36,491 bases of DNA from Methylotenera sp. (GCA_021738245.1 JAIPCJ010000028.1:1-36491), one strand, 5' to 3'; shown: positions 7,663 through 15,201, counted from the first letter of the stretch. Numbers and translations are program-made. The notes: generated by a model not told the origin, from the sequence alone.

Positions 7663-8988
7663 TCCCAAAGCCCCCAGTCTGCTCCCCTGCACCGCCTCTT
7701 GAACCAGGCGGCCGACGCCGTGCAGGGCGTGCGCGACGGCCGCTCGCTGACCGATCTGCTGGTCAAGGTGCCGGCCGACCTGCGCCCGGGCACCCAGGCC
7801 CTGGCCTTCAGCGCACTGCGCCGCCTGGGCAGCGCCGAGGCCGTGCGCCAGCAACTCGCCCCCAAGGCGCCGCCGCCGCGCGTGGACAGCCTGCTGCTGG
7901 TGGCCCTGGCGCTGCTCTGGCCCGAGGCCGAAGCGGGCGATGTGCCCATGTATGCCGACCACACCCTGGTCGACCAGGCCGTGCACGCCGCCAAGCAGCG
8001 CGCGCCGGCCAGTGCCAACTTCATCAACGCCGTGCTGCGCCGCTTCCTGCGCGAGCGCGCGGCATTGGCAACCGCCGCGCAGCGCAGCCCGCTGGGCGCC
8101 TTCAACCATTCGGCCTGGTGGGTGGAGAAGCTCAAGCAGGACTGGCCGGCCCAGTGGCAGGCCATCCTGGCCGCCAACAACCGGCCGCCGCCGATGACGC
8201 TGCGGGTGCACGCCGGCCGGGCCACCGCGGCCGAGTACGTCGAGCGGCTGGCGACACTCGGCCTGGGCGCGCGGGCGCTGGGTGCCGCCACGCCCCAGGC
8301 CGTGGTGCTGGACAAGCCGGCCCCGGTGTCGGCCCTGCCGGGCTTTGCCGAGGGCCTGGTGTCGGTGCAGGACGCCGCCGCGCAGCTGGCCGCGCCCCTG
8401 GTCGTCGGCAGCGGCCTGCGCCCCGGCGCGCGGGTGCTGGACGCCTGCGCCGCCCCCGGGGGCAAGACCGCACACCTGCTGGAGCTGCAGCCGGACCTGC
8501 AGCTCACCGCGCTGGATGCCGACGCCCAGCGGCTGCTGAGGGTGCAGGACAACCTCGCACGCCTGGGCCAGCAGGCCACGCTCAAGGCCGCCGACGCCCG
8601 CCAGACCGCCACGTGGTGGGACGGCCAGGCCTTTGACGCCATCCTGCTGGACGCGCCCTGCAGCGCCTCGGGCATCGTGCGCCGTCACCCGGATGTGCGA
8701 TGGCTGCGCCGGCCGGACGACATCACCGCCCTGGCCCGCGTGCAGGCCGAGCTGCTGGATGCGCTGTGGCCGCTGCTGGCGCCAGGCGGGCGGCTGGTCT
8801 ACGCCACCTGCTCCATCTTCCGTGCCGAAGGTCAGGCCCAGCTCGACGCATTTTTGCAACGTCAGCCCGACGCGAAGTCCCACGCCGTGCCCGGGTTCAC
8901 GGGGCACCTGCTCCCCCTGGCTGACAATGCCGCGGTATCGCAGCCGACCCTGGACGGCTTCTTCTACGCCCTGATCACCCGCGCCTGA
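7660..8988 (+). CDS. rsmB: 16S rRNA (cytosine-967-C5)-methyltransferase RsmB
   Basis: The product is 442 residues. The N-terminal ~140 residues are the NusB-like RNA-binding domain (TQALAFSALRRLG; ADHTLVDQAVHAAKQ; NFINAVLRRFLRER). The C-terminal half is the Rossmann methyltransferase: SAM-binding VLDACAAPGGKTAHLLEL at 259-276, motif IV DAPCSASGIVRRHPD with C334, and motif VI YATCSIFRAEG with the second conserved C384. These are the two cysteines used by RNA m5C methyltransferases. It methylates C967 of 16S rRNA using SAM. It leads an operon with the DUF4390 gene and the NtrY-like kinase; the next start codon lies one base after its stop. Confidence 0.95.
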   Translation: MSQSPQSAPLHRLLNQAADAVQGVRDGRSLTDLLVKVPADLRPGTQALAFSALRRLGSAEAVRQQLAPKAPPPRVDSLLLVALALLWPEAEAGDVPMYADHTLVDQAVHAAKQRAPASANFINAVLRRFLRERAALATAAQRSPLGAFNHSAWWVEKLKQDWPAQWQAILAANNRPPPMTLRVHAGRATAAEYVERLATLGLGARALGAATPQAVVLDKPAPVSALPGFAEGLVSVQDAAAQLAAPLVVGSGLRPGARVLDACAAPGGKTAHLLELQPDLQLTALDADAQRLLRVQDNLARLGQQATLKAADARQTATWWDGQAFDAILLDAPCSASGIVRRHPDVRWLRRPDDITALARVQAELLDALWPLLAPGGRLVYATCSIFRAEGQAQLDAFLQRQPDAKSHAVPGFTGHLLPLADNAAVSQPTLDGFFYALITRA

Positions 8989-8989
8989 C

Positions 8990-9550
8990 TTGTTCGCCCG
9001 CATCGCCATTGCTGCCTTTTTTGCCGCGCTGCTCGCCCTGCTTCCGGGTGGGGCGCGGGCCGAAGGCATCGAGCTGGCGCAGCTGGCCACCCGCAAGGCC
9101 GACGACGGGCTCGAACTGAGCTTCACCACCCGCTTCGAGCTGGGCGCCTTCGCCGAAGACGCCCTGCACAAGGGCGTGCCGCTGTACTTCGTGGCCGAGG
9201 CCACCGTGCTGCGCAACCGCTGGTATTGGCGTGACGCCCGCATCGCCCGTGCCGAGCGGGTCTGGCGGGTGAGCTGGCAGCCGCTGACGCGCCAGTACCG
9301 CGTCTCCAACGGCGGCCTGCACCAGAGCTTCGGCACGCTGGAGGAGGCGCTCACCGTGCTGCGCGGCCAGAGCGCCTGGCGCATCGCCGAGCCCAAGGAC
9401 ATCGAGGACGGCGGCAGCTACTACCTCGAGTTCAGCTACAAGCTCGACGTCAGCCAGCTCCCCCGCCCGATGCAGATCGGCCTGCAGAGCGGCTTTGCGC
9501 TCAGCATCGAGCAGAAGCGCAATTTCGCGCCGGACTTCAGCCTGCGATGA
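8990..9550 (+). CDS. Secreted DUF4390 protein
   Basis: The product is 186 residues with a TTG start at 8990, one base after the rsmB stop. A signal peptide is visible (MFARIAIAAFFAALLALLPG, cleavage near ARA-EGIE). The mature part is a beta-rich domain with the conserved features of DUF4390: LSFTTRFELGAFAEDALHKG, LRNRWYWRD and WQPLTRQYRV. The function is unknown and the protein is likely periplasmic. In Burkholderiales I recall this gene regularly sitting between rsmB and the NtrY-like kinase, which suggests a role in envelope sensing with the kinase. It overlaps the kinase by 4 nt (ATGA), so translation is coupled. Confidence 0.88.
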   Translation: MFARIAIAAFFAALLALLPGGARAEGIELAQLATRKADDGLELSFTTRFELGAFAEDALHKGVPLYFVAEATVLRNRWYWRDARIARAERVWRVSWQPLTRQYRVSNGGLHQSFGTLEEALTVLRGQSAWRIAEPKDIEDGGSYYLEFSYKLDVSQLPRPMQIGLQSGFALSIEQKRNFAPDFSLR

Positions 9551-11832
9551 CGCGAGCGTCGCGCTGGGGCTGGGTCATCACGCTGGTGACCCTCACGGGG
9601 GTGGTCGGCGTCCTGGGCTTCCTGCTGTCGGTGGGCACCACCTCGGAGCGCGGCTTCTTCCTGCGGCACTACGAGTGGCTCTACTGGGTCAACGTGGGCG
9701 TGGCTGCGGTCCTCACGCTCGTCATCCTGACAGCCGCCGTGCGCCTGGTTGTGCGGGTGCGGCAGGGGCGCTTCGGCAGCCGTCTGCTGTTCAAGCTCGC
9801 AGCCATCTTTGCGCTGGTGGGCGTGGTCCCGGGGCTGCTCATCTATGCGGTGTCCTACCAGTTCGTGAACCGCAGCATCGAGACCTGGTTCGACGTCAAG
9901 CTCGCCAGCGCGCTGGAGGCCGGCCTGAACCTGGGCCGCGGCACGCTGGATGCGATGGTGTCCGACCTCGCCAACAAGACCCGCGACGCGGCCGATCAGC
10001 TCGCCGATGCCAGCACGCCCCAGCTCCTTGCGCTGGAGCGAGTGCGCGACAAGCTCGGCGCCCGCACCGTGGCCCTGGTGGGCGGCAACGGCCAGATCCT
10101 GATGGAAAGCGGGGGAGACACCCGCCAGCTCACACCCGACCGGCCCAGCGGCAGCATGCTCACCCGGGCGCGCGGCGGCATCACCGCCAGCCAGCTCGAA
10201 GGCCTGGAAGACGAGGCCGCGGCGCTGCAGGGCGGCGCCCAGATCCGCACACTCGCCTTGCTGCCCAACACCGAGTTGCGCCTGGGCCTGGGTGAGCGCT
10301 ACCTGATGGTCGTGCAGCGCATCCCCCCGGCCATGCTCAGCAATGCGCTGGCCGTGCAGGCGGCCAACAGCGAATACCAGCAGCGCTCGCTGGAACGCGG
10401 CGGCCTGCGCCGCATGTACCTGGGCACGCTGACGCTGGTGCTCATCCTCGCCACCTTCGCCGCGCTGCTGCTGGCCGTCACGCTCGGCAACCAGCTCGCC
10501 CGGCCGCTGCTGATGCTGGCTGACGGCGTGCGCCAGGTGGCGCAGGGCGATCTCTCCGTGCGGCCCGCCCTCGCCACGCGCGACGAGCTCGGCGGCCTGA
10601 CCCGCTCGTTTGCCGACATGACCGGCCAGCTCGCCGATGCGCGCGCGCAGGTCTCGCGCACCGTGGCCGAGCTGGACGCTGCCCGCACCCACCTGCAGAC
10701 CATCCTCGACAACCTCACCGCCGGCGTGCTCGTGTTCGACGCTGACGGGGCGCTGGAGACCGTCAACCCCGGCGCCACGCGCATCCTGCGCCTGCCGCTG
10801 TCGGCCTACATCGGCCGCCCGCTGGCCGAGGTGCCCGGCCTCACCGAGTTCGCCGCGTCGCTGGAGCAGCGCTTCGAGCAGAGCGCCAGCAACGACGGCG
10901 AGCGCGACATGGACCGCGAGCTCTGGCAGGAGTCCTTCGAGCTGCAGCTCGACCCCAAGCAGAACCCGCTGACCCTGCTCGTGCGCGGCGCGCCGCTGCC
11001 GCAGAGCGCGCGGCTCGTGGTGTTCGACGACATCTCCGAGGTTGTCTCCGCCCAGCGCTCGGCCGCGTGGAGCGAGGTCGCGCGGCGGCTGGCCCACGAG
11101 ATCAAGAACCCGCTCACGCCCATCCAGCTCTCGGCCGAGCGGCTGCAGCACAAGCTCGAAGCCAAGCTCGAAGGCGCCGACCAGGCCATGCTCGTGCGTT
11201 CCGTGGCCACCATCGTCAACCAGGTGCAGGCCATGAAGCAGCTGGTCAACGAGTTCCGCGACTACGCCCGGCTGCCGTCTGCCCAGCTCAAGCCGCTGGA
11301 CCTCAACGCCCTCATCCACGAGGTGCTCAGCCTCTACGCCGAGCCCCAGGACAAAGGCCGCCTGGCGGCCGAACTCGCGCCCGGGCTGCCCCACATCAAG
11401 GGCGATGCGAGCCAGCTGCGCCAGGTCATCCACAACCTCGTGCAGAACGCCCTCGACGCGGTGCATGAACGACCGGATGGCCGCGTCACCGTGCGCTCGC
11501 AACTCACGCTCACCGACACCGGCACGCCGCGCTCGGTGCGGCTCATCATCAAGGACAACGGACCCGGCTTTGCCGAAAAAGTGCTCAAGCGCGCCTTCGA
11601 GCCCTACGTCACCACCAAGGCCAAAGGCACCGGCCTGGGCCTGGCCGTCGTCAAGAAAATTGCGGATGAACACGGGGCGCGCATCACCCTGCGCAACCTG
11701 CATCCCGCTTCCGATGCGGGTTCTCCCCTTGGTGAAGGGCCCGAGGCCGTCGTGATCGGCGCGCAAGTTTCGCTATCATTTTCGAACCTGACACCTGCCA
11801 CCGAGCCCGGTGCGCCAGGCGCCAAGACCTAA
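9547..11832 (+). CDS. ntrY: NtrY-like membrane sensor histidine kinase
   Basis: The product is 761 residues. Two or three N-terminal membrane helices (about 8-30, 45-68 and 82-103) are followed by an extracytoplasmic part to ~290, another helix (291-313), HAMP (314-367, ARPLLMLADGVRQVAQGDLSV), a PAS domain (~380-495) and HisKA. The phosphoacceptor is His517 in RRLAHEIKNPLTPIQLSAER. The ATPase part has the N-box around N634 (HNLVQNALDAVH), G1 at 670-675 (DNGPGF) and G2 at 694-699 (GTGLGL). This HAMP-PAS-HisKA layout is that of NtrY, linked to nitrogen and redox or envelope signals. Its partner regulator starts 6 nt after the stop. The actual signal is unknown; the DUF4390 neighbour is a candidate modulator. 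Confidence 0.92.
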   Translation: MTRASRWGWVITLVTLTGVVGVLGFLLSVGTTSERGFFLRHYEWLYWVNVGVAAVLTLVILTAAVRLVVRVRQGRFGSRLLFKLAAIFALVGVVPGLLIYAVSYQFVNRSIETWFDVKLASALEAGLNLGRGTLDAMVSDLANKTRDAADQLADASTPQLLALERVRDKLGARTVALVGGNGQILMESGGDTRQLTPDRPSGSMLTRARGGITASQLEGLEDEAAALQGGAQIRTLALLPNTELRLGLGERYLMVVQRIPPAMLSNALAVQAANSEYQQRSLERGGLRRMYLGTLTLVLILATFAALLLAVTLGNQLARPLLMLADGVRQVAQGDLSVRPALATRDELGGLTRSFADMTGQLADARAQVSRTVAELDAARTHLQTILDNLTAGVLVFDADGALETVNPGATRILRLPLSAYIGRPLAEVPGLTEFAASLEQRFEQSASNDGERDMDRELWQESFELQLDPKQNPLTLLVRGAPLPQSARLVVFDDISEVVSAQRSAAWSEVARRLAHEIKNPLTPIQLSAERLQHKLEAKLEGADQAMLVRSVATIVNQVQAMKQLVNEFRDYARLPSAQLKPLDLNALIHEVLSLYAEPQDKGRLAAELAPGLPHIKGDASQLRQVIHNLVQNALDAVHERPDGRVTVRSQLTLTDTGTPRSVRLIIKDNGPGFAEKVLKRAFEPYVTTKAKGTGLGLAVVKKIADEHGARITLRNLHPASDAGSPLGEGPEAVVIGAQVSLSFSNLTPATEPGAPGAKT

Positions 11833-11838
11833 GGATTC

Positions 11839-12540
11839 ATGGCCACCATTCTTGTTGTCGACGACGAGCTGGGCATTCGCGCACTGCTGTCTGAAATTCT
11901 CAGCGACGAGGGGCACACCATCGAGCTGGCCGAGAACGCCACCCAGGCGCGCTCCGTGCGCGAGCGCATGCGCCCCGATCTCGTGCTGCTCGACATCTGG
12001 ATGCCCGACGTCGACGGCGTGACCCTGCTCAAGGAGTGGGGCAGCGCCGGCCTGCTCACCATGCCCGTCATCATGATGAGCGGCCACGGCACCATCGACA
12101 CCGCGGTCGAGGCCACCAAGTTCGGCGCCATCGCCTTCCTTGAAAAGCCCATCACGCTGCAGAAGCTGCTGCGCGCGGTGGAGCAGGCCCTCGTCAAGAC
12201 CGCCCCGCCGCGCCCGGCGCCGGCCGTCGTCGGCCTGCCGAGCTACGCGCGCCCCGAGCCCGGCAACCTGCCGCCGGTCGCGACGCACACGATGGCACTG
12301 TCCAGCCACCTGCCCAGCAGCAATGCGCTGGCCTCCGAGCAGAGCTTTGAACTCGACCGCCCGCTGCGCGAAGCCCGCGACGCCTTCGAGAAGAGCTACT
12401 TCGAGTTCCACCTCGCCAAGGAAAACGGCTCCATGACCCGCGTCGCCGAGAAAACCGGCCTGGAGCGCACCCACCTCTACCGCAAGCTCAAGCAGCTCGG
12501 CGTCGACCTGAGCCGCAACAAGCGCGGCAACGGCGGCTGA
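11839..12540 (+). CDS. Receiver-Fis response regulator (NtrX-like without the AAA+ domain)
   Basis: The product is 233 residues. Residues 1-120 form a receiver domain with D8 and D9, the phosphoacceptor D52 (LVLLDIWMPDVDG), S81 (VIMMSGHG) and K103 (FLEKP). A Pro/Ala linker (~122-165) leads to a Fis-type helix-turn-helix at 175-222 (MTRVAEKTGLERTHLYRKLKQL). The AAA+ sigma-54-activating domain that full NtrX has between these parts is absent, so it cannot act as a bacterial enhancer-binding protein. It resembles the RegA/ActR layout. It is the cognate partner of the kinase 6 nt upstream. The ATG at 11839 has the weak upstream sequence AAGGATTC. Confidence 0.9.
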   Translation: MATILVVDDELGIRALLSEILSDEGHTIELAENATQARSVRERMRPDLVLLDIWMPDVDGVTLLKEWGSAGLLTMPVIMMSGHGTIDTAVEATKFGAIAFLEKPITLQKLLRAVEQALVKTAPPRPAPAVVGLPSYARPEPGNLPPVATHTMALSSHLPSSNALASEQSFELDRPLREARDAFEKSYFEFHLAKENGSMTRVAEKTGLERTHLYRKLKQLGVDLSRNKRGNGG

Positions 12541-12563
12541 GCCTGCAGCAGCGCCGCACAGGC

Positions 12564-12591
12564 TTGGCAGCGCCAAACCCTGTGCTATAGT
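12564..12591 (+). promoter_or_regulatory. Sigma-70 promoter of tRNA-Phe
   Basis: TTGGCA (12564-12569) and TATAGT (12586-12591) are separated by 16 bp, and TGC directly before the -10 box makes it an extended -10. This is the best promoter match in the window. Initiation would fall near 12598, about 40 nt before the mature tRNA 5' end. Confidence 0.8.
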
Positions 12592-12637
12592 CGCGGACTT
12601 CGCTGAGCGGCCGACGGGCTGCGCAGACAGAAGCCAA

Positions 12638-12713
12638 GGCCTGGTAGCTCAGTTGGTAGAGCAGCGGATTGAAAATCCGCGTGTCGGTGGTTCGATTCCG
12701 CCCCAGGCCACCA
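12638..12713 (+). tRNA. tRNA-Phe (anticodon GAA)
   Basis: A 76-nt cloverleaf can be folded by eye. The acceptor stem is GGCCTGG with CCAGGCC. The D-arm contains AGCTCAGTTGGTAGAGC. The anticodon stem GCGGA/TCCGC encloses the loop TTGAAAA with GAA. The T-arm has TTCGATT, and CCA is encoded at 12711-12713. The gene is transcribed from the promoter at 12564-12591 and followed by a terminator at 12756. Its 3' side is the boundary of a lower-GC block with an integrase remnant, as is common for tRNA genes used as attachment sites. Confidence 0.97.
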
Positions 12714-12755
12714 AAATTTTCCAGTGCCGAGAAGCACTTAGAGATAGCCTCGCAC

Positions 12756-12779
12756 AGCCTCGCTGTACGAGGCTTTTCT
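12756..12779 (+). terminator. Rho-independent terminator after tRNA-Phe
   Basis: AGCCTCG (12756-12762) and CGAGGCT (12768-12774) form a perfect 7-bp stem around CTGTA, followed by TTTCT. This is a good intrinsic terminator for the tRNA transcript. A second 8-bp hairpin without a U-tract follows at 12787-12807. Confidence 0.75.
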
Positions 12780-12867
12780 ACATCTGCGCGTCTGGTCTAC
12801 AGACGTGACTCAGCTTTTGCGCAGTTGTTCCGGCGCTTCGGCTGCTGACATTTCATTTGTTTCGTTC

Positions 12868-12903
12868 GCTGCGTTTTCTGCGTTTGCTGCGTTTGCTGCG
12901 TTT
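12868..12903 (+). repeat. Four tandem copies of a 9-bp unit upstream of the toxin-antitoxin operon
   Basis: The unit GCTGCGTTT occurs four times in a row (12868, 12877 with one mismatch, 12886 and 12895). It is followed 15 bp later by the palindrome at 12919. Copies spaced 9 bp apart, close to one helical turn, could be binding sites for a regulator such as the antitoxin, but this may also be a chance microsatellite. Confidence 0.75.
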
Positions 12904-12918
12904 GTGCGCTAGAGTCTC

Positions 12919-12932
12919 ATCACACGTGTGAT
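12919..12932. promoter_or_regulatory. Perfect 14-bp palindrome, candidate operator of the toxin-antitoxin operon
   Basis: ATCACACGTGTGAT reads identically on both strands and lies 48 bp before the antitoxin ATG. Flanking TCTC (12915-12918) and GAGA (12935-12938) extend the symmetry imperfectly. Type II antitoxins usually repress their own operon at palindromes near the promoter, so autoregulation here is a reasonable inference. Confidence 0.6.
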
Positions 12933-12980
12933 CGGAGACCAGCGCTACATAGATCGCGCGGGCACGTGATGGAGAAACAA

Positions 12981-13460
12981 ATGACTACTGCCGAAAGAAT
13001 CCGTGGCGAGTTGCAGCCGCCGATTCTGAACGACCATGAAGCGGCGATGACGAAGGCTGCGCAGCGCTGTTTGATGACTGCCTTAGACCACTCGCGGGCC
13101 ACCGCAATTGCGCTGGTAGACGAAACCGGAGCTATGCAAGACGCGCCGGTGCTCGAATTGCCGCCTGCTGCGTTGCGTTTGATTGCCCAAGTGCTGGGCG
13201 CGATGGGTGATCAAAGGCCGATCATGATCGTGCCGCGCAATCTCGAATTGACAACAGTTGATGCCGCCAACTTTCTGAATGTGTCCAGGCCGTTCGTGAT
13301 CAAGGAGATCGAAGCGGGTCGCCTGAAACACCGAAAGGTCGGGACGCACCGAAGGATCGCGCATTCTGATCTGGTTGAGTACCGAGACCGCATGCGCGCA
13401 ACACAACGTGATGCGTTGGATGACCTCGCTAAAGACGCGCAGGAACTAGGCTTGGAGTAA
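12981..13460 (+). CDS. Antitoxin with excisionase/MerR-like helix-turn-helix
   Basis: The product is 159 residues from the ATG at 12981, chosen because GGAG (12971-12974) lies 6 nt upstream; the frame also contains a GTG at 12966 without a better site. Residues 1-80 are an uncharacterised helical N-terminus. Residues ~88-137 form an excisionase-type winged helix-turn-helix (LTTVDAANFLNVSRPFVIKE, then GTHRRIAHSDLVEYRDRM). The acidic C-terminal tail (ALDDLAKDAQELGLE) probably binds and neutralises the toxin. The PIN gene starts 2 nt after its stop. Xis-fold antitoxins paired with PIN toxins are a known arrangement. Base composition is clearly lower in GC than the core genes nearby. Confidence 0.85.
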   Translation: MTTAERIRGELQPPILNDHEAAMTKAAQRCLMTALDHSRATAIALVDETGAMQDAPVLELPPAALRLIAQVLGAMGDQRPIMIVPRNLELTTVDAANFLNVSRPFVIKEIEAGRLKHRKVGTHRRIAHSDLVEYRDRMRATQRDALDDLAKDAQELGLE

Positions 13461-13462
13461 GG

Positions 13463-14044
13463 ATGGCGGGGCACGCACGCTACACCGCGCTGTTGGACGC
13501 GTGTGTTCTCTACCCGATCACGATCGCCGACGCACTCTTGAGCCTTAGCTGCAGTGGCTTGTTCGCCGCAAAATGGACGAAGGAAATAGAGAGCGAGTGG
13601 GTAAGGAACTTGGAGAAGGCGAGACCTGAGCTCGCCGGCAAGTTGGGTCGCCGTGTGGCGGGTATGCGGGTTGCGGCGCCCGACTGGGAAGTGGCAGAAG
13701 AGCAGTACGCTGCGCTAGTGCCTTGCTTGACCCTTCCAGATCCGAACGATGTCCACGTGTTGGCGGCCGCAATCGCAGGCCATGCCGATTGCATCGTCAC
13801 CAAGAACCTGAAGGACTTCCCGGCTGCCGTTCTTTCAAGGCATGGCATCGAAGTCATTCATCCTGACGACTTCATCGTGATGCAGCTCGATTTGGATGCA
13901 GTGGCCGGGCTGACTGCGCTGAAGGACATGCGGCAGCGGCGGAAGGCTCCGCCCTACACCCCTGAGGAATTCGCGCAGCTCTTCGATCGATGCGAGTTGT
14001 TCTCGACTGCTCAGCGCATGCGCGAAGCCGCAGCACTGATATAG
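13463..14044 (+). CDS. PIN-domain toxin (VapC-like RNase)
   Basis: The product is 193 residues. The PIN-domain acidic residues are visible: D12 in ALLDACVLYP, E41/E44 in TKEIESEW, D93/D96 in LPDPNDVHVLAAAI, and D109 in ADCIVTKNLKDFP. These would bind metal ions in an endoribonuclease site that cleaves tRNA or other RNA. The first ~140 residues are the PIN fold; the rest is a helical tail (KAPPYTPEEFAQLFDRCELF) typical of the longer PIN toxins paired with Xis-like antitoxins. The start at 13463 lies 2 nt after the antitoxin stop, with GGAG upstream inside the antitoxin 3' end. All catalytic residues appear intact. The RNA target is unknown. Confidence 0.88.
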   Translation: MAGHARYTALLDACVLYPITIADALLSLSCSGLFAAKWTKEIESEWVRNLEKARPELAGKLGRRVAGMRVAAPDWEVAEEQYAALVPCLTLPDPNDVHVLAAAIAGHADCIVTKNLKDFPAAVLSRHGIEVIHPDDFIVMQLDLDAVAGLTALKDMRQRRKAPPYTPEEFAQLFDRCELFSTAQRMREAAALI

Positions 14045-14429
14045 CTACCGGAGCGGTCTGACCCGTTCACCCAACCGCTGGCGTACGTATTGTTCAGTCA
14101 TCACCCGATTCCGACACCCCAGCAGCTTCTGCGAATGGGCCAGGTCGCCCGTGTTAGTCGCGGCCTTTGCCCGGATGTTCCGAAACTGGAAGTCCACACC
14201 CGCCAGAAGGCGCGCCTTGTCGTACCGGCACCTTGGCGCAAAGGTGCCGAGCGGCTTGCCGTCGTCCTCCTGAATCAGCCAGGCGCTCGCGCGGCCGGGC
14301 GTTGATGCGCTCGATCAACTGGGCCAACACTTCGGTGATCTCGATGGCCCGCTTGGTCTTGTTCCGCACGATCCACAGCGCGCCGTCGCGGATGCCGGCA
14401 CCCAGGCAACCGTGAAGCGGCTCACTCAA
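14045..14429 (-). pseudogene. Tyrosine recombinase (phage/island integrase) C-terminal remnant, frameshifted
   Basis: Leftward translation gives integrase catalytic-domain sequence in two frames. From ~14416, GAGIRDGALWIVRNKTKRAI and EITEVLAQLIERINARPRE match the central part. Then a frameshift near 14280-14305 moves to a frame reading AWLIQEDDGKPLG, FQFRNIRAKAATNTGDLAHS, QKLLG and MTEQYVRQRLGERVRPLR, ending in TAG at 14047-14045. The Arg of FRNIRAKA and the Tyr of EQYVR fit the recombinase active site. The usual His of LLGH is Cys here (LLGCR). The N-terminal two thirds are missing, cut off at the end of the next gene. It is non-functional but shows how the island arrived. Confidence 0.82.
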
Positions 14430-15201
14430 CGCTGCAGCGGTACTCGCTCCAGAACAAGGCAGGCCTTGTGAGCAGCTTGTAGCGGCCGCCTTCGTAGCGA
14501 TAGGTGGACCGGCTGCGGTGCGGCGTTGCGTCGAATGTCGCGTCCGGGGCGCCGTCGAGAACTTCTGTCGCGGTGATGACTAGATCACGCCAGCCTGTCG
14601 TGGGCTGAGGGCCGACGCTCACGGTCAGTCGTGCTTGCTTCCATATCGCGCCTGGGCGTTGGTGGCTGAGGGAGCCTTCCACCGCCTCTTGTGCCATCAA
14701 GGGCTGGCAAAAGACGGGTCGCAGCGCACGGCCTTCGGGGACGAGCAGCATCAACTCGTCGTTCCACCAGCCATCGGCGGCGGCAGGTCGTCGGCCTTCG
14801 TTGTGAAAGCGCAGGCCCAGCGCACGCACGCCTGGCGCGAGTGCGTAGTTGGCGGTGTCGACCCGCAGACTTTCATCGCCCACTTGGGTGGCCGCATCTT
14901 CGCTGACGATGAATCGGCGGCCGTGCAGTACTTTGCCGGTGCGCGCATCCACCAGCGCCACGACGGCAGGGGCCTGCCAGTCCGGTGCTTGCGCGCTGTG
15001 TTGCGTCGGACGGAAGGCCATCACGGCGGCAAGCACGCTGTCGGGCGCTGGCGGCCAGGGCTTGCAGTGGGCGGTGGCGACTCGGCCCTCGGTCGGCGTC
15101 TTGGCGTCGAACGCGCGCAGCGCCTTCTCGATGCCGTCGCTGCATTGCGCTTGGGCCGCGCCGCAGGAGACGGCGAACCCGATGGCCCACAGGCCTTTCA
15201 T
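14422..15201 (-). CDS. Secreted protein of unknown function
   Basis: The product is 259 residues starting MKGLWAIGFAVSCGAAQAQC, a signal peptide with cleavage near AQAQ-C; the Cys after it is not in a clear lipobox. The mature part has several cysteines (for example HCKPWPP, PVFCQPL and the C-terminal YRCSVE) and a beta-rich look (RLTVSVGPQPTTGWRDLVI; ATPHRSRSTYRYEGGRYKLL). The last segment, YRYEGGRYKL, resembles small periplasmic proteins of unknown role. I do not recognise a named family. The start overlaps the stop of the upstream ATPase gene by 4 nt. Its end borders the integrase remnant, so the island may have inserted just beyond it. Confidence 0.8.
   Translation of the reverse strand: MKGLWAIGFAVSCGAAQAQCSDGIEKALRAFDAKTPTEGRVATAHCKPWPPAPDSVLAAVMAFRPTQHSAQAPDWQAPAVVALVDARTGKVLHGRRFIVSEDAATQVGDESLRVDTANYALAPGVRALGLRFHNEGRRPAAADGWWNDELMLLVPEGRALRPVFCQPLMAQEAVEGSLSHQRPGAIWKQARLTVSVGPQPTTGWRDLVITATEVLDGAPDATFDATPHRSRSTYRYEGGRYKLLTRPALFWSEYRCSVE

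Larger units (their letters stand above)
12714..14429. mobile_element. Decayed genomic island next to tRNA-Phe (toxin-antitoxin plus integrase remnant)
   Basis: Base composition falls visibly between the tRNA 3' end and about 14430: many third positions are A or T, unlike the flanking genes. The stretch contains a type II toxin-antitoxin pair and, at its far end, a broken tyrosine recombinase reading back toward the tRNA. Such contents are typical of an element integrated at the 3' end of a tRNA gene. I could not find a second copy of the tRNA 3' end, so the far attachment site is lost or lies elsewhere, and the right boundary is approximate. Confidence 0.55.

Noticed and set aside
6913..9402. 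Long upstream extension of folE across rsmB on the minus strand
   Set aside because: The extension is antisense to rsmB and DUF4390 and is Arg/Gln/Gly-rich; the FolE family start is at the ATG at 7617.
9436..11766. 776-codon minus-strand frame opposite the NtrY-like kinase
   Set aside because: Composition is His/Gln/Gly/Arg-rich with no domain, and it is fully antisense to a clear kinase.
12787..12807. Second hairpin (CGCGTCTG/CAGACGTG) after the tRNA terminator as a small RNA or riboswitch
   Set aside because: It is a single 8-bp hairpin with one G-T pair and no adjacent promoter, conserved motif or U-tract.
14102..14126. Partial match to the tRNA-Phe T-loop region (CGATTCCG) as a possible second attachment site
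   Set aside because: Only 8 bases match, the sequence lies inside the integrase remnant, and the rest of the tRNA 3' end does not match.
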